64,000 nucleotides of DNA from Crocinitomicaceae bacterium (GTDB lineage Bacteria > Bacteroidota > Bacteroidia > Flavobacteriales_D > Crocinitomicaceae): assembly GCA_024643725.1 (NCBI GenBank), contig JAHEMJ010000006.1, positions 16,601-80,600 on the forward strand, in the 5' to 3' direction. A model generated the notes under the pieces. It had not been told where the DNA came from. It ran no database searches and saw only the letters and a program-made list of their open reading frames with translations. The position numbers were made by a program, and so were the translations under genes. Positions within the stretch are counted from its first letter, which is position 1, and every line of letters starts with the position of its first letter. Below are positions 32,617 to 42,058 of the stretch, in pieces.

Positions 32617-33888
32617 TTAGTGATTTGCTAATGTTTGTTTTCTGTCTGGTCCGACAGATACAACGTTAATTGGCACATTTAATTGTGCTTCCAAATACGT
32701 CACGTAATTTTTTAAGGCATCTGGTGCAGAAGCGTAGTCAGATAATTCCGTTAAATCGCAGTTCCAACCTTGTAATGCTTCGTATACTGGCGTAAATTCC
32801 AAATCACTCACATCGAATGGGAAATCGTACACTTTTTCTCCGTTCACCAAGTAATGCGTACAAACATTGATGGTGTCGAAAATACTCAATACGTCTGCTT
32901 TCATCATGGAAAGTTCGGTTACACCGTTAATCATGATGGCATAGCGCATCTGAACAAGGTCGATCCAACCACAACGACGCGGACGTCCAGTTGTCGCACC
33001 GAATTCTCTTCCTTCTTTACGGATTTCCTCACCGATTTCATCGTCTAATTCAGTAGGGAAGGGGCCACTTCCAACACGTGTACAATACGCTTTGAAAATT
33101 CCAATGACTTTTCCAATGCGCGTTGGCGCAATTCCTAGTCCGGTACAGGTTCCAGCGGTCACCGTATTTGACGAAGTCACAAATGGATACGTTCCAAAGT
33201 CTATGTCCAACATGGTTCCTTGTGCTCCTTCAGCCAAGACACGTTTTCCGTTTAACAAAGCCGTATTTAAGTAATGCTCACTGTCGACAGCCTGTAATTT
33301 TTTCAAGGATTCAATGGCTTCCATCCATGGTTTCTCCAAGGAAGAAAGATCGTATTCGAATCCCTCGTAATGTTTCAACATGCCCACGTGTTTCTCCACA
33401 AGAATATCGTATTTCTCTTGAAAGTTTGGTGAAAAGATGTCACCCACACGCAAACCATTTCTACCGGTTTTGTCCATGTAAGTTGGACCAATTCCTTTCA
33501 ACGTGGAACCAATTTTATTTTTTCCTTTTGCCGTTTCAGAAGCAGCATCCAACAAACGGTGTGTTGGCAAAATCAAATGTGCTTTTTTGGAAAGTAACAA
33601 ACGGTTTTCAAAATCAATGTTAAATGGCGCAAGTTTGTCCAATTCACCTTTAAAGATCACGGGGTCAATAACCACCCCGTTTCCAACAAGATTCACCACG
33701 TTTGGATGAAAGATTCCAGAAGGAATGGTGTGAAGAACGTGTTTGATTCCGTTAAACTCAAGGGTATGTCCAGCGTTTGGCCCTCCTTGAAAACGCGCGA
33801 TAATATCGTATTGCGGTGTTAAAACATCTACGATTTTACCTTTTCCTTCATCGCCCCATTGCAATCCTAATAATACATCTACCTTCAT
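32617..33888 (-). CDS. purA: Adenylosuccinate synthetase
   Basis: It encodes 423 residues, the normal length. GQWGDEGKGK-type loop at residues 10-18 (QWGDEGKGK), GPNAGHT, SSNTVTAGTCTGLGIAPTRI, and RVGSGPFPTEL with TGRPRRCGWIDL are family hallmarks. It joins IMP and aspartate, using GTP, on the way to AMP. It lies 2 bp after the STAS gene and 1 bp before ostA. Confidence 0.96.
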   Translation of the reverse strand: MKVDVLLGLQWGDEGKGKIVDVLTPQYDIIARFQGGPNAGHTLEFNGIKHVLHTIPSGIFHPNVVNLVGNGVVIDPVIFKGELDKLAPFNIDFENRLLLSKKAHLILPTHRLLDAASETAKGKNKIGSTLKGIGPTYMDKTGRNGLRVGDIFSPNFQEKYDILVEKHVGMLKHYEGFEYDLSSLEKPWMEAIESLKKLQAVDSEHYLNTALLNGKRVLAEGAQGTMLDIDFGTYPFVTSSNTVTAGTCTGLGIAPTRIGKVIGIFKAYCTRVGSGPFPTELDDEIGEEIRKEGREFGATTGRPRRCGWIDLVQMRYAIMINGVTELSMMKADVLSIFDTINVCTHYLVNGEKVYDFPFDVSDLEFTPVYEALQGWNCDLTELSDYASAPDALKNYVTYLEAQLNVPINVVSVGPDRKQTLANH

Positions 33889-33890
33889 GG

Positions 33891-34223
33891 TTATTTTTTA
33901 AAGTATGCTTCGACTTCCACCATGGTATTCACCAATTGGAATACTTGATTGATTTTAGTCAGTTCAAAAATTTTCACTAGTTGTTCGTTGACATTCAACA
34001 TCACCACATCCCCTTGGTTTAAGCGAGCGCGTGTCAATACTTTGACAAAAAAAGCGATGCCCGTAGAATTGGTATATGCTAACTTAGATAGATCTAAGAC
34101 GACATTCCATTCCGAGATTTTCGACAACAGATCATTTGCTGATACTAAATCAGCATCCGACATGATTCTTCCATCAAAAGACAAAACGCTAAAAGAGGCT
34201 TGGGTAACGAGGCGAACTTCCAT
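33891..34223 (-). CDS. STAS domain protein (anti-sigma factor antagonist-like)
   Basis: It encodes 110 residues that match one STAS domain: SVLSFDGRIMSDADLV, then WNVVLDLSKLAYTNSTGIAF and FFVKVLTRARLNQGDVVMLN. The N-S-T-G at the usual phosphoserine position (DxSxxxxxxSxG) keeps a Ser. STAS proteins of this type bind anti-sigma kinases or act as switches. No sigma factor or kinase gene is near. It is translationally close-packed between the Fur-like gene and purA. Confidence 0.75.
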   Translation of the reverse strand: MEVRLVTQASFSVLSFDGRIMSDADLVSANDLLSKISEWNVVLDLSKLAYTNSTGIAFFVKVLTRARLNQGDVVMLNVNEQLVKIFELTKINQVFQLVNTMVEVEAYFKK

Positions 34224-34225
34224 CT

Positions 34226-34672
34226 CTATGAATTTGGTTGGTTTTTAATTCCGTAAAAATAAAGAGAGTGGTGTTGCACTTTGACATCGAATAATTCCTC
34301 GATGGTTGCTTTAATTTGTTGAATGCGTGGATCGCAAAATTCAATCACTTCGCCGGTGTCTGTGCAAATCACGTGATCGTGTTGTTTGGATCCATGTGAT
34401 TTCTCGAACTGTGCCAAGTTCTTTCCGAATTGGTGTTTGCGCACTAAGTTACACGCCAACAAAAGTTCGATGGTATTGTAAAGTGTGGCACGGGAAACGC
34501 GGTAATTGTGATTTTTCATTTTAATGTAGAGCGACTCGATATCAAAATGTCCTTCATATTGATATATCTCAGCTAAAATAGCAAAGCGCTCCGGTGTTTT
34601 CCTGTGGCCATTCTGTTCGAGGTAAGCCGCAAAAATATCCTTTACTGTCCCTGAAAGATCTGTTATATTCAT
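34226..34672 (-). CDS. Fur family transcriptional regulator
   Basis: It encodes 148 residues. A winged-helix N-terminal half ([20 protein letters not shown] ... [20 protein letters not shown]) is followed by the Fur dimer domain with [20 protein letters not shown]. The metal-site H-D-H is present. The first C-x-x-C of the structural zinc site is reduced to C-T-D-T, as in many Bacteroidota members. Metal specificity (iron, zinc or peroxide sensing) cannot be told from sequence. First gene of its operon; a box TAAATTTG (minus strand, 34686-34693) lies 13 bp upstream. Confidence 0.85.
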   Translation of the reverse strand: MNITDLSGTVKDIFAAYLEQNGHRKTPERFAILAEIYQYEGHFDIESLYIKMKNHNYRVSRATLYNTIELLLACNLVRKHQFGKNLAQFEKSHGSKQHDHVICTDTGEVIEFCDPRIQQIKATIEELFDVKVQHHSLYFYGIKNQPNS

Positions 34673-34773
34673 ATTTTCAGCAGAACAAATTTACGTATTT
34701 ATTTAGTTGGTGAATTTATCAATCGCAAGGAATGTGCTAAGTTTATTAACACCTTTTTCACGTTTATGGACAT

Positions 34774-34800
34774 AAAAAAAGGGAGCCGAAGCTCCCTTTT
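34774..34800 (-). terminator. Intrinsic terminator of rpsA
   Basis: On the minus strand GGGAGC-TTCG-GCTCCC is followed by seven T. The UUCG-type loop makes it very stable. It stands 20 bp after the rpsA stop and before the fur-like promoter. Confidence 0.9.
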
Positions 34801-34819
34801 CTATGGGTATGGAAAGCGA

Positions 34820-36682
34820 TTATTCGCCTTTCTCCATTTTTTGTTTCAATTCAGCCAATCCACCTAAATCACCTAATGTTGATTTTTCCGTGTTTTGATT
34901 GATTGCTTTCACTGCTTGATCAGTAGAGTTACCATTTCCACTTCCTCCAGCTGATTTTTTACCAGCTTTAGTCATGGTTGGTTTGTCTTCACCTTCTTCA
35001 AACATACGTGTGTGAGAAAGAACGATTTTCTTCGCGTCTTTGTTGAATTCAATCACTTTAAAGTCAAGGATTTCTTCCATTTTCGCGTTAGAACCGTCTT
35101 CTTTTTTCAAGTGTTTAGCAGGACATATTCCTTCTACACCGTAAGGAAGAGCAACGATACCAGATTTATCTTTCATATCGATGATTGTTCCGCTGTGAAC
35201 TGTTCCTTCAGCAAACGTTGCTTCGAACACATCCCATGGATTTTCTTCCAATTGTTTGTGTCCTAAAGAAATACGACGGTTATCACGATCGATTTCCAAT
35301 ACAACAACTTCCATTTCTTCTCCTACTTTGCAGAATTCAGATGGATGTTTGATTTTCTTTTGCCAAGAAAGGTCAGAGATGTGAATTAATCCATCAACTC
35401 CTTCTTCCAATTCAACGAATACACCGAAGTTTGTGAAGTTACGTACTTTCGCTTTGTGGCGAGAAGAAACGGCATATTTCACTTCGATATCGTTCCATGG
35501 ATCTGGCATCAATTGTTTGATACCTAAAGACATTTTACGCTCTTCACGATCTAATGTCAATACCACTGCTTCAACGCTGTCTCCAATTTTCATGAAGTCT
35601 TGTGCCGAACGCAAGTGTTGAGACCAGCTCATTTCAGAAACGTGAATCAATCCTTCTACTCCTGGAGCGATTTCGATAAATGCACCGTAGTCAGCCATCA
35701 CAACAACTTTACCAGTTACTTTGTCACCAACAGCGATGTTTGTATCTAATGAATCCCATGGATGTGGTTGCAATTGTTTCAATCCTAAAGCGATGCGTTT
35801 TTTGTCATCGTCGAAGTCAAGAATAACCACATTGATTTTTTGATCCAATTCCAACATCTCTTCAGGATGCGTAACGCGTCCCCAAGAAAGGTCTGTAATG
35901 TGAATCAATCCATCTACACCACCTAAATCGATAAAGACACCGTATGAAGTAATGTTTTTCACAATACCTTCTAATACTTGTCCTTTCTCTAATCCAGAGA
36001 TGATTTGTTTTTTCTGTTCTTCTAACTCAGCTTCGATAAGTGCTTTGTGAGATACAACCACGTTACGGAACTCTTCGTTAATTTTAACAACTTTGAACTC
36101 CATGTTTTTACCTACATAGATATCGTAGTCACGGATTGGTTTCACATCGATTTGAGAACCTGGTAAGAATGCTTCAATACCAAATACATCAACGATTAAT
36201 CCACCTTTCGTGCGACATTTAACGAATCCAGTGATGATTTCACCTGTACGTAATACATCGTTCACACGAATCCATGCGCTGTGCATACGTGCTGTACGGT
36301 GAGAAACAACTAGCTGACCAGTTTTGTCCTCGCGACATTCAACATAAACATCAACTACATCTCCAACTTTTAAATCTGGATTGTAACGGAATTCGTTTGC
36401 TGCAATAACACCTTCAGATTTGTAACCGATGTTCACGATTACCTCTTTTTTGTTTAACATTGCAACTGTACCTTGAATGACTTCTTTCTCGTTGATAGAA
36501 GTTAAGGTTTTTTCGTAAACGTCAGATAACTCTGAACGTTGGATTTGAGTGTAACCGTCTAATTGTAACGCTTCCCAATCAAAATCTGCAGCTCCCTGCA
36601 TTTCTACATTTTTTGCCATGTGGCTGAATAATTTGTATTCCGGATTCCCTGATTTTCCAGAAGGATGAAACATATTTGTCAT
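34820..36682 (-). CDS. rpsA: 30S ribosomal protein S1
   Basis: It encodes 620 residues with six S1 domains; the last four are the clearest (GIVKNITSYGVFIDLGGVDG, GKVVVMADYGAFIEIAPGVE, AKVRNFTNFGVFVELEEGVD and GTIIDMKDKSGIVALPYGVE). The C-terminal ~65 residues are low-complexity (SAGGSGNGNST) and end in a Lys/Glu helix. S1 brings mRNA to the 30S subunit. An inner ATG at 36619 (MAKNVEMQ) could be the real start; the first 21 residues are not typical. A good promoter and a terminator flank it, so it is a single-gene unit. Confidence 0.95.
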   Translation of the reverse strand: MTNMFHPSGKSGNPEYKLFSHMAKNVEMQGAADFDWEALQLDGYTQIQRSELSDVYEKTLTSINEKEVIQGTVAMLNKKEVIVNIGYKSEGVIAANEFRYNPDLKVGDVVDVYVECREDKTGQLVVSHRTARMHSAWIRVNDVLRTGEIITGFVKCRTKGGLIVDVFGIEAFLPGSQIDVKPIRDYDIYVGKNMEFKVVKINEEFRNVVVSHKALIEAELEEQKKQIISGLEKGQVLEGIVKNITSYGVFIDLGGVDGLIHITDLSWGRVTHPEEMLELDQKINVVILDFDDDKKRIALGLKQLQPHPWDSLDTNIAVGDKVTGKVVVMADYGAFIEIAPGVEGLIHVSEMSWSQHLRSAQDFMKIGDSVEAVVLTLDREERKMSLGIKQLMPDPWNDIEVKYAVSSRHKAKVRNFTNFGVFVELEEGVDGLIHISDLSWQKKIKHPSEFCKVGEEMEVVVLEIDRDNRRISLGHKQLEENPWDVFEATFAEGTVHSGTIIDMKDKSGIVALPYGVEGICPAKHLKKEDGSNAKMEEILDFKVIEFNKDAKKIVLSHTRMFEEGEDKPTMTKAGKKSAGGSGNGNSTDQAVKAINQNTEKSTLGDLGGLAELKQKMEKGE

Positions 36683-36716
36683 TGTGAACAGGGCACAACT
36701 TTCTCTTTTGAGGGTG

Positions 36717-36747
36717 CAAAGATAGGAATAATTCCTTTTCGGAACAA
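36717..36747 (-). promoter_or_regulatory. rpsA: Promoter of rpsA (TTG-N20-TATCTTTG)
   Basis: On the minus strand TTG (36745-36747) and TATCTTTG (36717-36724) are 20 bp apart, close to the Bacteroidota housekeeping consensus. The -7 box is 34 bp before ATG 36682. Confidence 0.8.
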
Positions 36748-36797
36748 GGAATTTTGCATCCTTCAGCGCATTTCAATGAATGACGGATAAAAATGGA

Positions 36798-37379
36798 TTA
36801 ATTGTCCGCGATATTCTTTGGGAAAAGTGCAAAGGTTTGAAACTGTTTTCCTTGTAAGGACATACATTTCCGCCAAAGATTATTGGTGTTTTTGGCTAAA
36901 ATAATTTGACTCGAAATATTGTTCACACTAATCCATGCGCGCTCTTTTATTTCTTGTTCAAGTTGACCTGCACTCCAACCTGAATAACCGATGAAAAACC
37001 GAATTTCTGACATTCGATTTGGATCAGCGAAAAGCAATTCAAATAAATGTGTCAAATCCCCACCAAAATAAAGCCCTGGCAATATTTCTTCACTGGATTC
37101 GACATCGGGGAATGAATGAAGATAAAACAAGGAATTATTCGCGACTGGTCCACCGATAAAAACGGGAATTCCCTTCGGTGCGATGTCAATTAAATCAGTT
37201 AACTCAACAACTGCTTTGTGATTGAGAACAAATCCAAATGTTTCATCGGGCGCATGCTCGCAGAGTAGGATGACGGATCGCTCAAAATGTGGATCTTGCA
37301 GAAATGGCTCCGAAAGGAGAACGCTTCCTTTTACCGGAGGAATGCCATTCACAAAATCAAACGTTTCATTGAGCTTCAT
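36798..37379 (-). CDS. yqgE: YqgE/AlgH family protein
   Basis: It encodes 193 residues, normal length. Family motifs: GSVLLSEPFLQDPHFERSVI, LLCEHAPDETFGFVLNH, VFIGGPVANNSLFYLHS, and FFIGYSGWSAGQLEQEI. Conserved and cytosolic; the biochemical role is not established. It reads toward rpsA but rpsA has its own promoter. A box TATCTTTG lies only 4 bp before its ATG. Confidence 0.9.
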   Translation of the reverse strand: MKLNETFDFVNGIPPVKGSVLLSEPFLQDPHFERSVILLCEHAPDETFGFVLNHKAVVELTDLIDIAPKGIPVFIGGPVANNSLFYLHSFPDVESSEEILPGLYFGGDLTHLFELLFADPNRMSEIRFFIGYSGWSAGQLEQEIKERAWISVNNISSQIILAKNTNNLWRKCMSLQGKQFQTFALFPKNIADN

Positions 37380-37810
37380 AGAACAAAGATAAGGAACGAA
37401 GAATCTTTACTTATATTTTATTTGAAACTAAAAAGATGGAAAAAATAGCAACGAAAAAGATTCATTTAAAAAGTCGTCTAAAAATCCGATGGCAATTCAA
37501 ATAATTTGATCATGTCAAAAAGTTGTAGCGCTTAAAAGAGGTAACAATCCTCATTGGAAGAAAAACATTGACTGACTCGTCATTTGATTTGGTTGTAACA
37601 AGTAAATCTGGGTATAACTTGAACATCCCCGTAAAGTGGATAAATTGAAGGTTGTATTGGTCAAAAAAACACACGCATATGATTGTAAAATATGGATCAT
37701 AAATTTAGATGTGTTCTCAAATCAATTAAAGAACTTAACTTTGTATCGTGTCATTCAGTGACGAAGTAAACGCATTGAACACACAACCACTTCGAATTAT
37801 CTAGTTAGCT
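37380..37810. other. 431-bp intergenic region between divergent yqgE and hisS
   Basis: The left end holds the yqgE -7 box (minus strand TATCTTTG, 37384-37391), placed so that its transcript would be nearly leaderless. The right end holds TAACTTTG (37736-37743), a -7 box for hisS, 67 bp before ATG 37811. Between them the DNA is AT-rich with short frames only. I see no hairpin or RNA gene. Confidence 0.6.
37736..37743 (+). promoter_or_regulatory. hisS: -7 promoter box TAACTTTG of hisS
   Basis: It matches TAnnTTTG exactly and is 67 bp upstream of the start. No clear -33 TTG is seen at the right distance. Confidence 0.5.
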
Positions 37811-39184
37811 ATGGCTCAAAAACCATCCATACCAAAAGGAACACGCGACTTTCTTCCAAGCGAAGTAGCGAAAAGAACTTATTTGTTTGAATCCATTAAA
37901 ACGGTGTTTAAACGCTATGGATTTGCTCCCATCGAAACACCGAGCTTTGAATTGTCCTCTACCTTAATGGGGAAGTACGGAGATGAAGGAGATCGCCTCA
38001 TCTTTCGCATCTTGAATTCTGGAGACAAAATGCGCAAAGCAGATCTCGATGCCTTAGCAAATGACAACTTGCCAAAATTCGCTTCTTCTTTAGCAGAAAA
38101 AGCATTGCGCTACGACTTAACTGTTCCCTTTGCGCGCTTCGTTGTACAACATCAAAATGATTTATCTTTTCCATTCAAACGTTTCCAAATTCAACCGGTT
38201 TGGCGCGCGGATCGTCCACAACATGGACGCTATCAGGAATTCTATCAATGTGACGCCGATGTGGTCGGTTCCGATTCCTTGTTGTGCGAAGTTGAATTGA
38301 TTCAGATATTTGATGACGTATTGACGCATTTGAACATTCCATCCTTCACGATTAAATTGAATAACCGTAAAATCCTCAGTGGAATCGCGGAAGTTTGTGG
38401 GGAAGCTGATCGCATCGTTGATTTGACCGTTGCGATTGATAAGTTGGACAAAATAGGCGAGGAGGGAGTTCTGAACGAATTAACCCAAAAAGGAATCAGT
38501 GACTCAGCCATAGAAAACATCAAACCTTTGTTTCAATTCGCCGGTTCCAACCAAGAGAAACTCGAACTTATGCGTCGCTATTTAGCCGCATCAGAAGTCG
38601 GAATGAAAGGAATTGAAGAACTTGAATACGTTATGCATATCGTTGATTCAATGGGTCTTAAGCGCGCTGACTTAGAGTTTGACTTAACTTTGGCGCGTGG
38701 ATTAAATTATTACACTGGGGCCATCTTTGAAGTGAAAGCAAATGGTGTGAATATGGGATCTATTTGTGGTGGTGGACGTTACGATGATTTGACAGGCCTT
38801 TTTGGTTTGAAAGGATTGTCTGGCGTGGGAATTTCCTTCGGCGCAGATCGCATTTACGATGTTATGTCAGAGTTGGATTTGTTCCCCGCGTCCGTGACCA
38901 GCGGACTCAAAGTACTTTTTATTCACTTTGGAGAACAAGAAGTTGGCGCATGCTTGAAATTAGCTCGTCAGATGCGTGAAAAAAACATCGATTGTGAAGT
39001 GTATCCAAGTGCAGCGAAATTACAGAAGCAACTAAAGTATGCGAATGACAGAAACGTTCAATACGTGGTTCTTTTGGGTGAAGAAGAATTCGCAACAGAA
39101 ACATTGACATTGAAAAACATGGAAACGGGAACACAAGAGAAATTATCTTATCAGGACTTCCTGACAAAAATTGAACAATTATGA
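37811..39184 (+). CDS. hisS: Histidyl-tRNA synthetase
   Basis: It encodes 457 residues. Class II motifs: RDFLP at the N-terminus, motif 2 QIQPVWRADRPQHGRYQEFY, the histidine-binding LARGLNYYTGAIFEV and GGGRYDDL, and motif 3 GISFGADRIYDVM; then the anticodon-binding domain. The stop overlaps the ATG of the small lipoprotein gene by four bases, so the two are coupled. Confidence 0.96.
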   Translation: MAQKPSIPKGTRDFLPSEVAKRTYLFESIKTVFKRYGFAPIETPSFELSSTLMGKYGDEGDRLIFRILNSGDKMRKADLDALANDNLPKFASSLAEKALRYDLTVPFARFVVQHQNDLSFPFKRFQIQPVWRADRPQHGRYQEFYQCDADVVGSDSLLCEVELIQIFDDVLTHLNIPSFTIKLNNRKILSGIAEVCGEADRIVDLTVAIDKLDKIGEEGVLNELTQKGISDSAIENIKPLFQFAGSNQEKLELMRRYLAASEVGMKGIEELEYVMHIVDSMGLKRADLEFDLTLARGLNYYTGAIFEVKANGVNMGSICGGGRYDDLTGLFGLKGLSGVGISFGADRIYDVMSELDLFPASVTSGLKVLFIHFGEQEVGACLKLARQMREKNIDCEVYPSAAKLQKQLKYANDRNVQYVVLLGEEEFATETLTLKNMETGTQEKLSYQDFLTKIEQL

Positions 39185-39468
39185 AAAAAATGCTGTTAAT
39201 CAGCGCTTTGTTTGCTTTTGCAGCATGTACAAGCGCAAGTAAAAAAGGAGCTTGGAATGAAACAGATCGTTCGGAAGCGTTAAAGGATGTCAAAGAATTC
39301 TCAAGCGCATTAGAAACGGTTGGAACAGCAAAAGACCTTTGTTATGATTGTTACATCGATAGTTTAGAGAAAAGCTACGATAATTACGAAGCCGCTAAAA
39401 AACTGAATGAAGATGATCGTTTAAATATCCTGATGGATTGTGCCATTCAATACATGCACTTCGATTAA
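39181..39468 (+). CDS. Small lipoprotein, coupled to hisS
   Basis: It encodes 95 residues. The signal MKKMLLISALFAFAAC has lipobox FAAC with Cys at 16. The mature part (~79 residues) is acidic and helical, with three more Cys (LCYDCY, DCAIQ). Start ATG overlaps the hisS stop. No family is recognised. A terminator follows. Confidence 0.7.
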   Translation: MKKMLLISALFAFAACTSASKKGAWNETDRSEALKDVKEFSSALETVGTAKDLCYDCYIDSLEKSYDNYEAAKKLNEDDRLNILMDCAIQYMHFD

Positions 39469-39485
39469 TCTCAAGAAAATAAAAT

Positions 39486-39517
39486 AAAAAAGGCGCTTCA
39501 TTCGAGGCGCCTTTTTT
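39486..39517. terminator. Bidirectional intrinsic terminator
   Basis: AAAAAAGGCGC and GCGCCTTTTTT form an 11-bp stem around TTCATTCGAG. It has a T-tract in both directions and lies between the convergent small lipoprotein gene and the M13 peptidase gene, so it can serve both. Confidence 0.9.
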
Positions 39518-39535
39518 ATGATTAAGAAATTGGTT

Positions 39536-41572
39536 TTACCAGATTCTAGCGACTTTTTTCACGTCATTACGCATAGGAGAACCTTCTTTTACTTGAAATG
39601 CATCAAAGAATTCAGGACAATTTTTCAACGGTCCATTTACGCGATACATACCAGGTGAATGCGGGTCATTCGCAATGCGATTTTTCATTTCTTCATCCGT
39701 GTATTTAATTTTCCAAAGTTGCGCATACGCAATAAAGAATCGTTGTGAAGGCGTAAATCCTTCACGGATTTCATTGGCTTTAAATTCTGCCGTGCGTTTG
39801 TACGCATAATACGCCATGGTCAATCCACCAAGGTCAGCAATGTTTTCTCCCATTGTTAAATCTGGATTTACACATTGACCTTCCATTGGACAAAAAGCGG
39901 CAAACGTTTCACCCAACACTTTCGTTTTCTCTTCAAACAACTGAAGATCTTCATCTGTCCACCAGTTTTTGAAGGATCCATCCGCAGCAAATTTAGACCC
40001 CATATCGTCGAATCCATGCGTGAACTCGTGTCCAATGACCATACCAATTCGACCATAGTTTACCGCATCCTCCGCTTTCTCATCAAAGAACGGTGCTTGC
40101 ATGATTCCCGCCGGGAAAGCGATTTCATTTAACAACGGATGGTAATACGCATTTACCATGTGTGCTGGCATTCCCCATTTGTGTTTGTCCACCGGTTTTT
40201 TCAAATCAGCAAAGTTCTTGCGCACACTAAAACGATTCATTTCCTTCACATTCGCCAAATAGTCATCCGCAGAGAAATTTAAACTCGAGTAATCTTCCCA
40301 TTTATCCGGAAAACCTAATTTTCGACCAATAGAAGATAGTTTTTTAAGTGCTTCTTGTTTTGTCGCATCGGACATCCAATCTAATTTCTCGATGCGTTCT
40401 TTAAAGACTGCTAGTAAATTGTCTACCATTTCGTTCACGCGCGCTTGTGCTTCTTTTGAGAAGTGACGTTCAACGAATGCTTTCCCCAGTAATTCTCCAA
40501 TTTCAATATTGGTGATTTCGTCAATAACTTTTTCGTTCAATGGTTTTTGTTCTTTTTTACCGCTCAATACTTTACCGTAGAAATCAAAATTCAAAGAAAC
40601 GAATTGATCATTCAAGTTTCCAGCATAGTGATTTAACACGTTCCATTTCATGTAGTTTTTCCATACGGACAAAGGCTCTGCTTCCAATAATTCAGCTACT
40701 TTTTTCAAATAAACTGGATTACTTACAATGATGGTATCGGGAGTTTGACATCCTACTAAAGTAAAATATTGGCGCAAATCAAATGAACCCAAGAGTCCAA
40801 TGGTTTCTCTCAAACTCATTTTATTGTACGTTTTTTCAGGGATACGCATTTCTGCTGGGCTCATCATGGACTCTGCCAATTTCTTTTCAAAAGAAACAAT
40901 CTCTTCAGCCATTTTTTGGGCTGTCTCCGAATTTTGTCCCAAAAGAACAAATGACTTGGTGATGTGCACTTTATATGCCGCAAGGATTTCCTTTTTATTT
41001 TCAGCGCTATAATAATCCTTATTTGGAAGCCCAATTCCACCTTGACCCATGTAGGCCGCATTCATTGAAACATTTTTCATGTCTTGCCCCACACCAAAAC
41101 TGAAAGCTGAACCAATGCCATCTTTGTGATTTGCCGCGATCAAATTCACGATGAAATCCTTGCGATTGATGGAATCCACACGTTGCAATTCGCTTTTAAT
41201 TCCAGTAATTCCCAATTGATTTCTGCGTTCCATGTTCATGAATGACGCATAATAAGCGCCAAGCAATTGATTTTGGGAACCCTTTGGACCTTGATTGGAT
41301 TTCGCATCCTCCAAAATAGCAGTCAGTTTTTTCTTGTTTTCTTGATCTAACTCATTAAAACTTCCCCATCGTGATTCGGATGCCGGAATCTGATTGTTTT
41401 TAATCCAATTTCCATTGGAAAATAAAAAGAAATCGTCCTGCGGCTTAATGGTTTGGTCCAGGTATTCCATGTTAATGGTCGAAAAAGAATTTCCAGATTT
41501 GGAAGCTTCTTTGTTTGCACAAGCAGCTAAAACAAGCACACTTGATACGGCTAATAGACTTTTTTGAATCAT
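39536..41572 (-). CDS. pepO: M13 family zinc metallopeptidase, lipoprotein
   Basis: It encodes 678 residues. The signal MIQKSLLAVSSVLVLAAC has lipobox LAAC with Cys at 18, so it is an outer-membrane or periplasmic lipoprotein. The M13 catalytic parts are complete: VIGHEFTHGFDD (HExxH), ENIADLGG (ExxxD) and the substrate-binding VNAYYHP. Neprilysin-type enzymes degrade small peptides. It is the last gene of a four-gene minus-strand unit. Confidence 0.92.
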   Translation of the reverse strand: MIQKSLLAVSSVLVLAACANKEASKSGNSFSTINMEYLDQTIKPQDDFFLFSNGNWIKNNQIPASESRWGSFNELDQENKKKLTAILEDAKSNQGPKGSQNQLLGAYYASFMNMERRNQLGITGIKSELQRVDSINRKDFIVNLIAANHKDGIGSAFSFGVGQDMKNVSMNAAYMGQGGIGLPNKDYYSAENKKEILAAYKVHITKSFVLLGQNSETAQKMAEEIVSFEKKLAESMMSPAEMRIPEKTYNKMSLRETIGLLGSFDLRQYFTLVGCQTPDTIIVSNPVYLKKVAELLEAEPLSVWKNYMKWNVLNHYAGNLNDQFVSLNFDFYGKVLSGKKEQKPLNEKVIDEITNIEIGELLGKAFVERHFSKEAQARVNEMVDNLLAVFKERIEKLDWMSDATKQEALKKLSSIGRKLGFPDKWEDYSSLNFSADDYLANVKEMNRFSVRKNFADLKKPVDKHKWGMPAHMVNAYYHPLLNEIAFPAGIMQAPFFDEKAEDAVNYGRIGMVIGHEFTHGFDDMGSKFAADGSFKNWWTDEDLQLFEEKTKVLGETFAAFCPMEGQCVNPDLTMGENIADLGGLTMAYYAYKRTAEFKANEIREGFTPSQRFFIAYAQLWKIKYTDEEMKNRIANDPHSPGMYRVNGPLKNCPEFFDAFQVKEGSPMRNDVKKVARIW

Positions 41573-41578
41573 CTAAAT

Positions 41579-42037
41579 TTAATTAATTGGTGTATATAAC
41601 ATTTCAACGTGTGGAATTCCATCTTCCTCATATTCCTTTCCTGTCGAAAAGAATAAATGTCCGTTGTAAAATCGTTCTAAATGTTTTTGAGCAGAGATTC
41701 GCACAGGTACACGTCCAAACTCTGCTTCGCAGAAACTCATGCATTTGTTCATTAATTCATGACCTTGTCCGTTTCCGCGCAATTCTTCTTGGAGCACAAC
41801 ACGTCCAATGGAAACTTCTCCGTAAGAAATACCGGGAGGTAAGATGCGTGCTGTAGCAACGATATCACCTTTTCCATCCCGACAGATTAAATGGTAACAT
41901 TTTTTATCCTTCCCATCTAAATCTTGGTAAATGCAATTTTGTTCTACAACGAAGGTTTTGAGTCGAACGGCAACAATATCGTGAAACTCGACGACACTTA
42001 ACTCATTGAAATGCTTGCATTGAAAATTTAAATTCAT
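41579..42037 (-). CDS. elaA: GNAT acetyltransferase, ElaA type
   Basis: It encodes 152 residues. ElaA-type features: RLKTFVVEQNCIYQDLDGKD near the N-terminus, HLICRDGKGDIVATARILPP, and the acetyl-CoA loop VVLQEELRGNGQGHELM. The substrate is unknown. It sits 6 bp before the M13 peptidase gene and 21 bp after the YiiX-like gene. Confidence 0.88.
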   Translation of the reverse strand: MNLNFQCKHFNELSVVEFHDIVAVRLKTFVVEQNCIYQDLDGKDKKCYHLICRDGKGDIVATARILPPGISYGEVSIGRVVLQEELRGNGQGHELMNKCMSFCEAEFGRVPVRISAQKHLERFYNGHLFFSTGKEYEEDGIPHVEMLYTPIN

Positions 42038-42058
42038 GGCCCCTAATTTAGCGCTTTT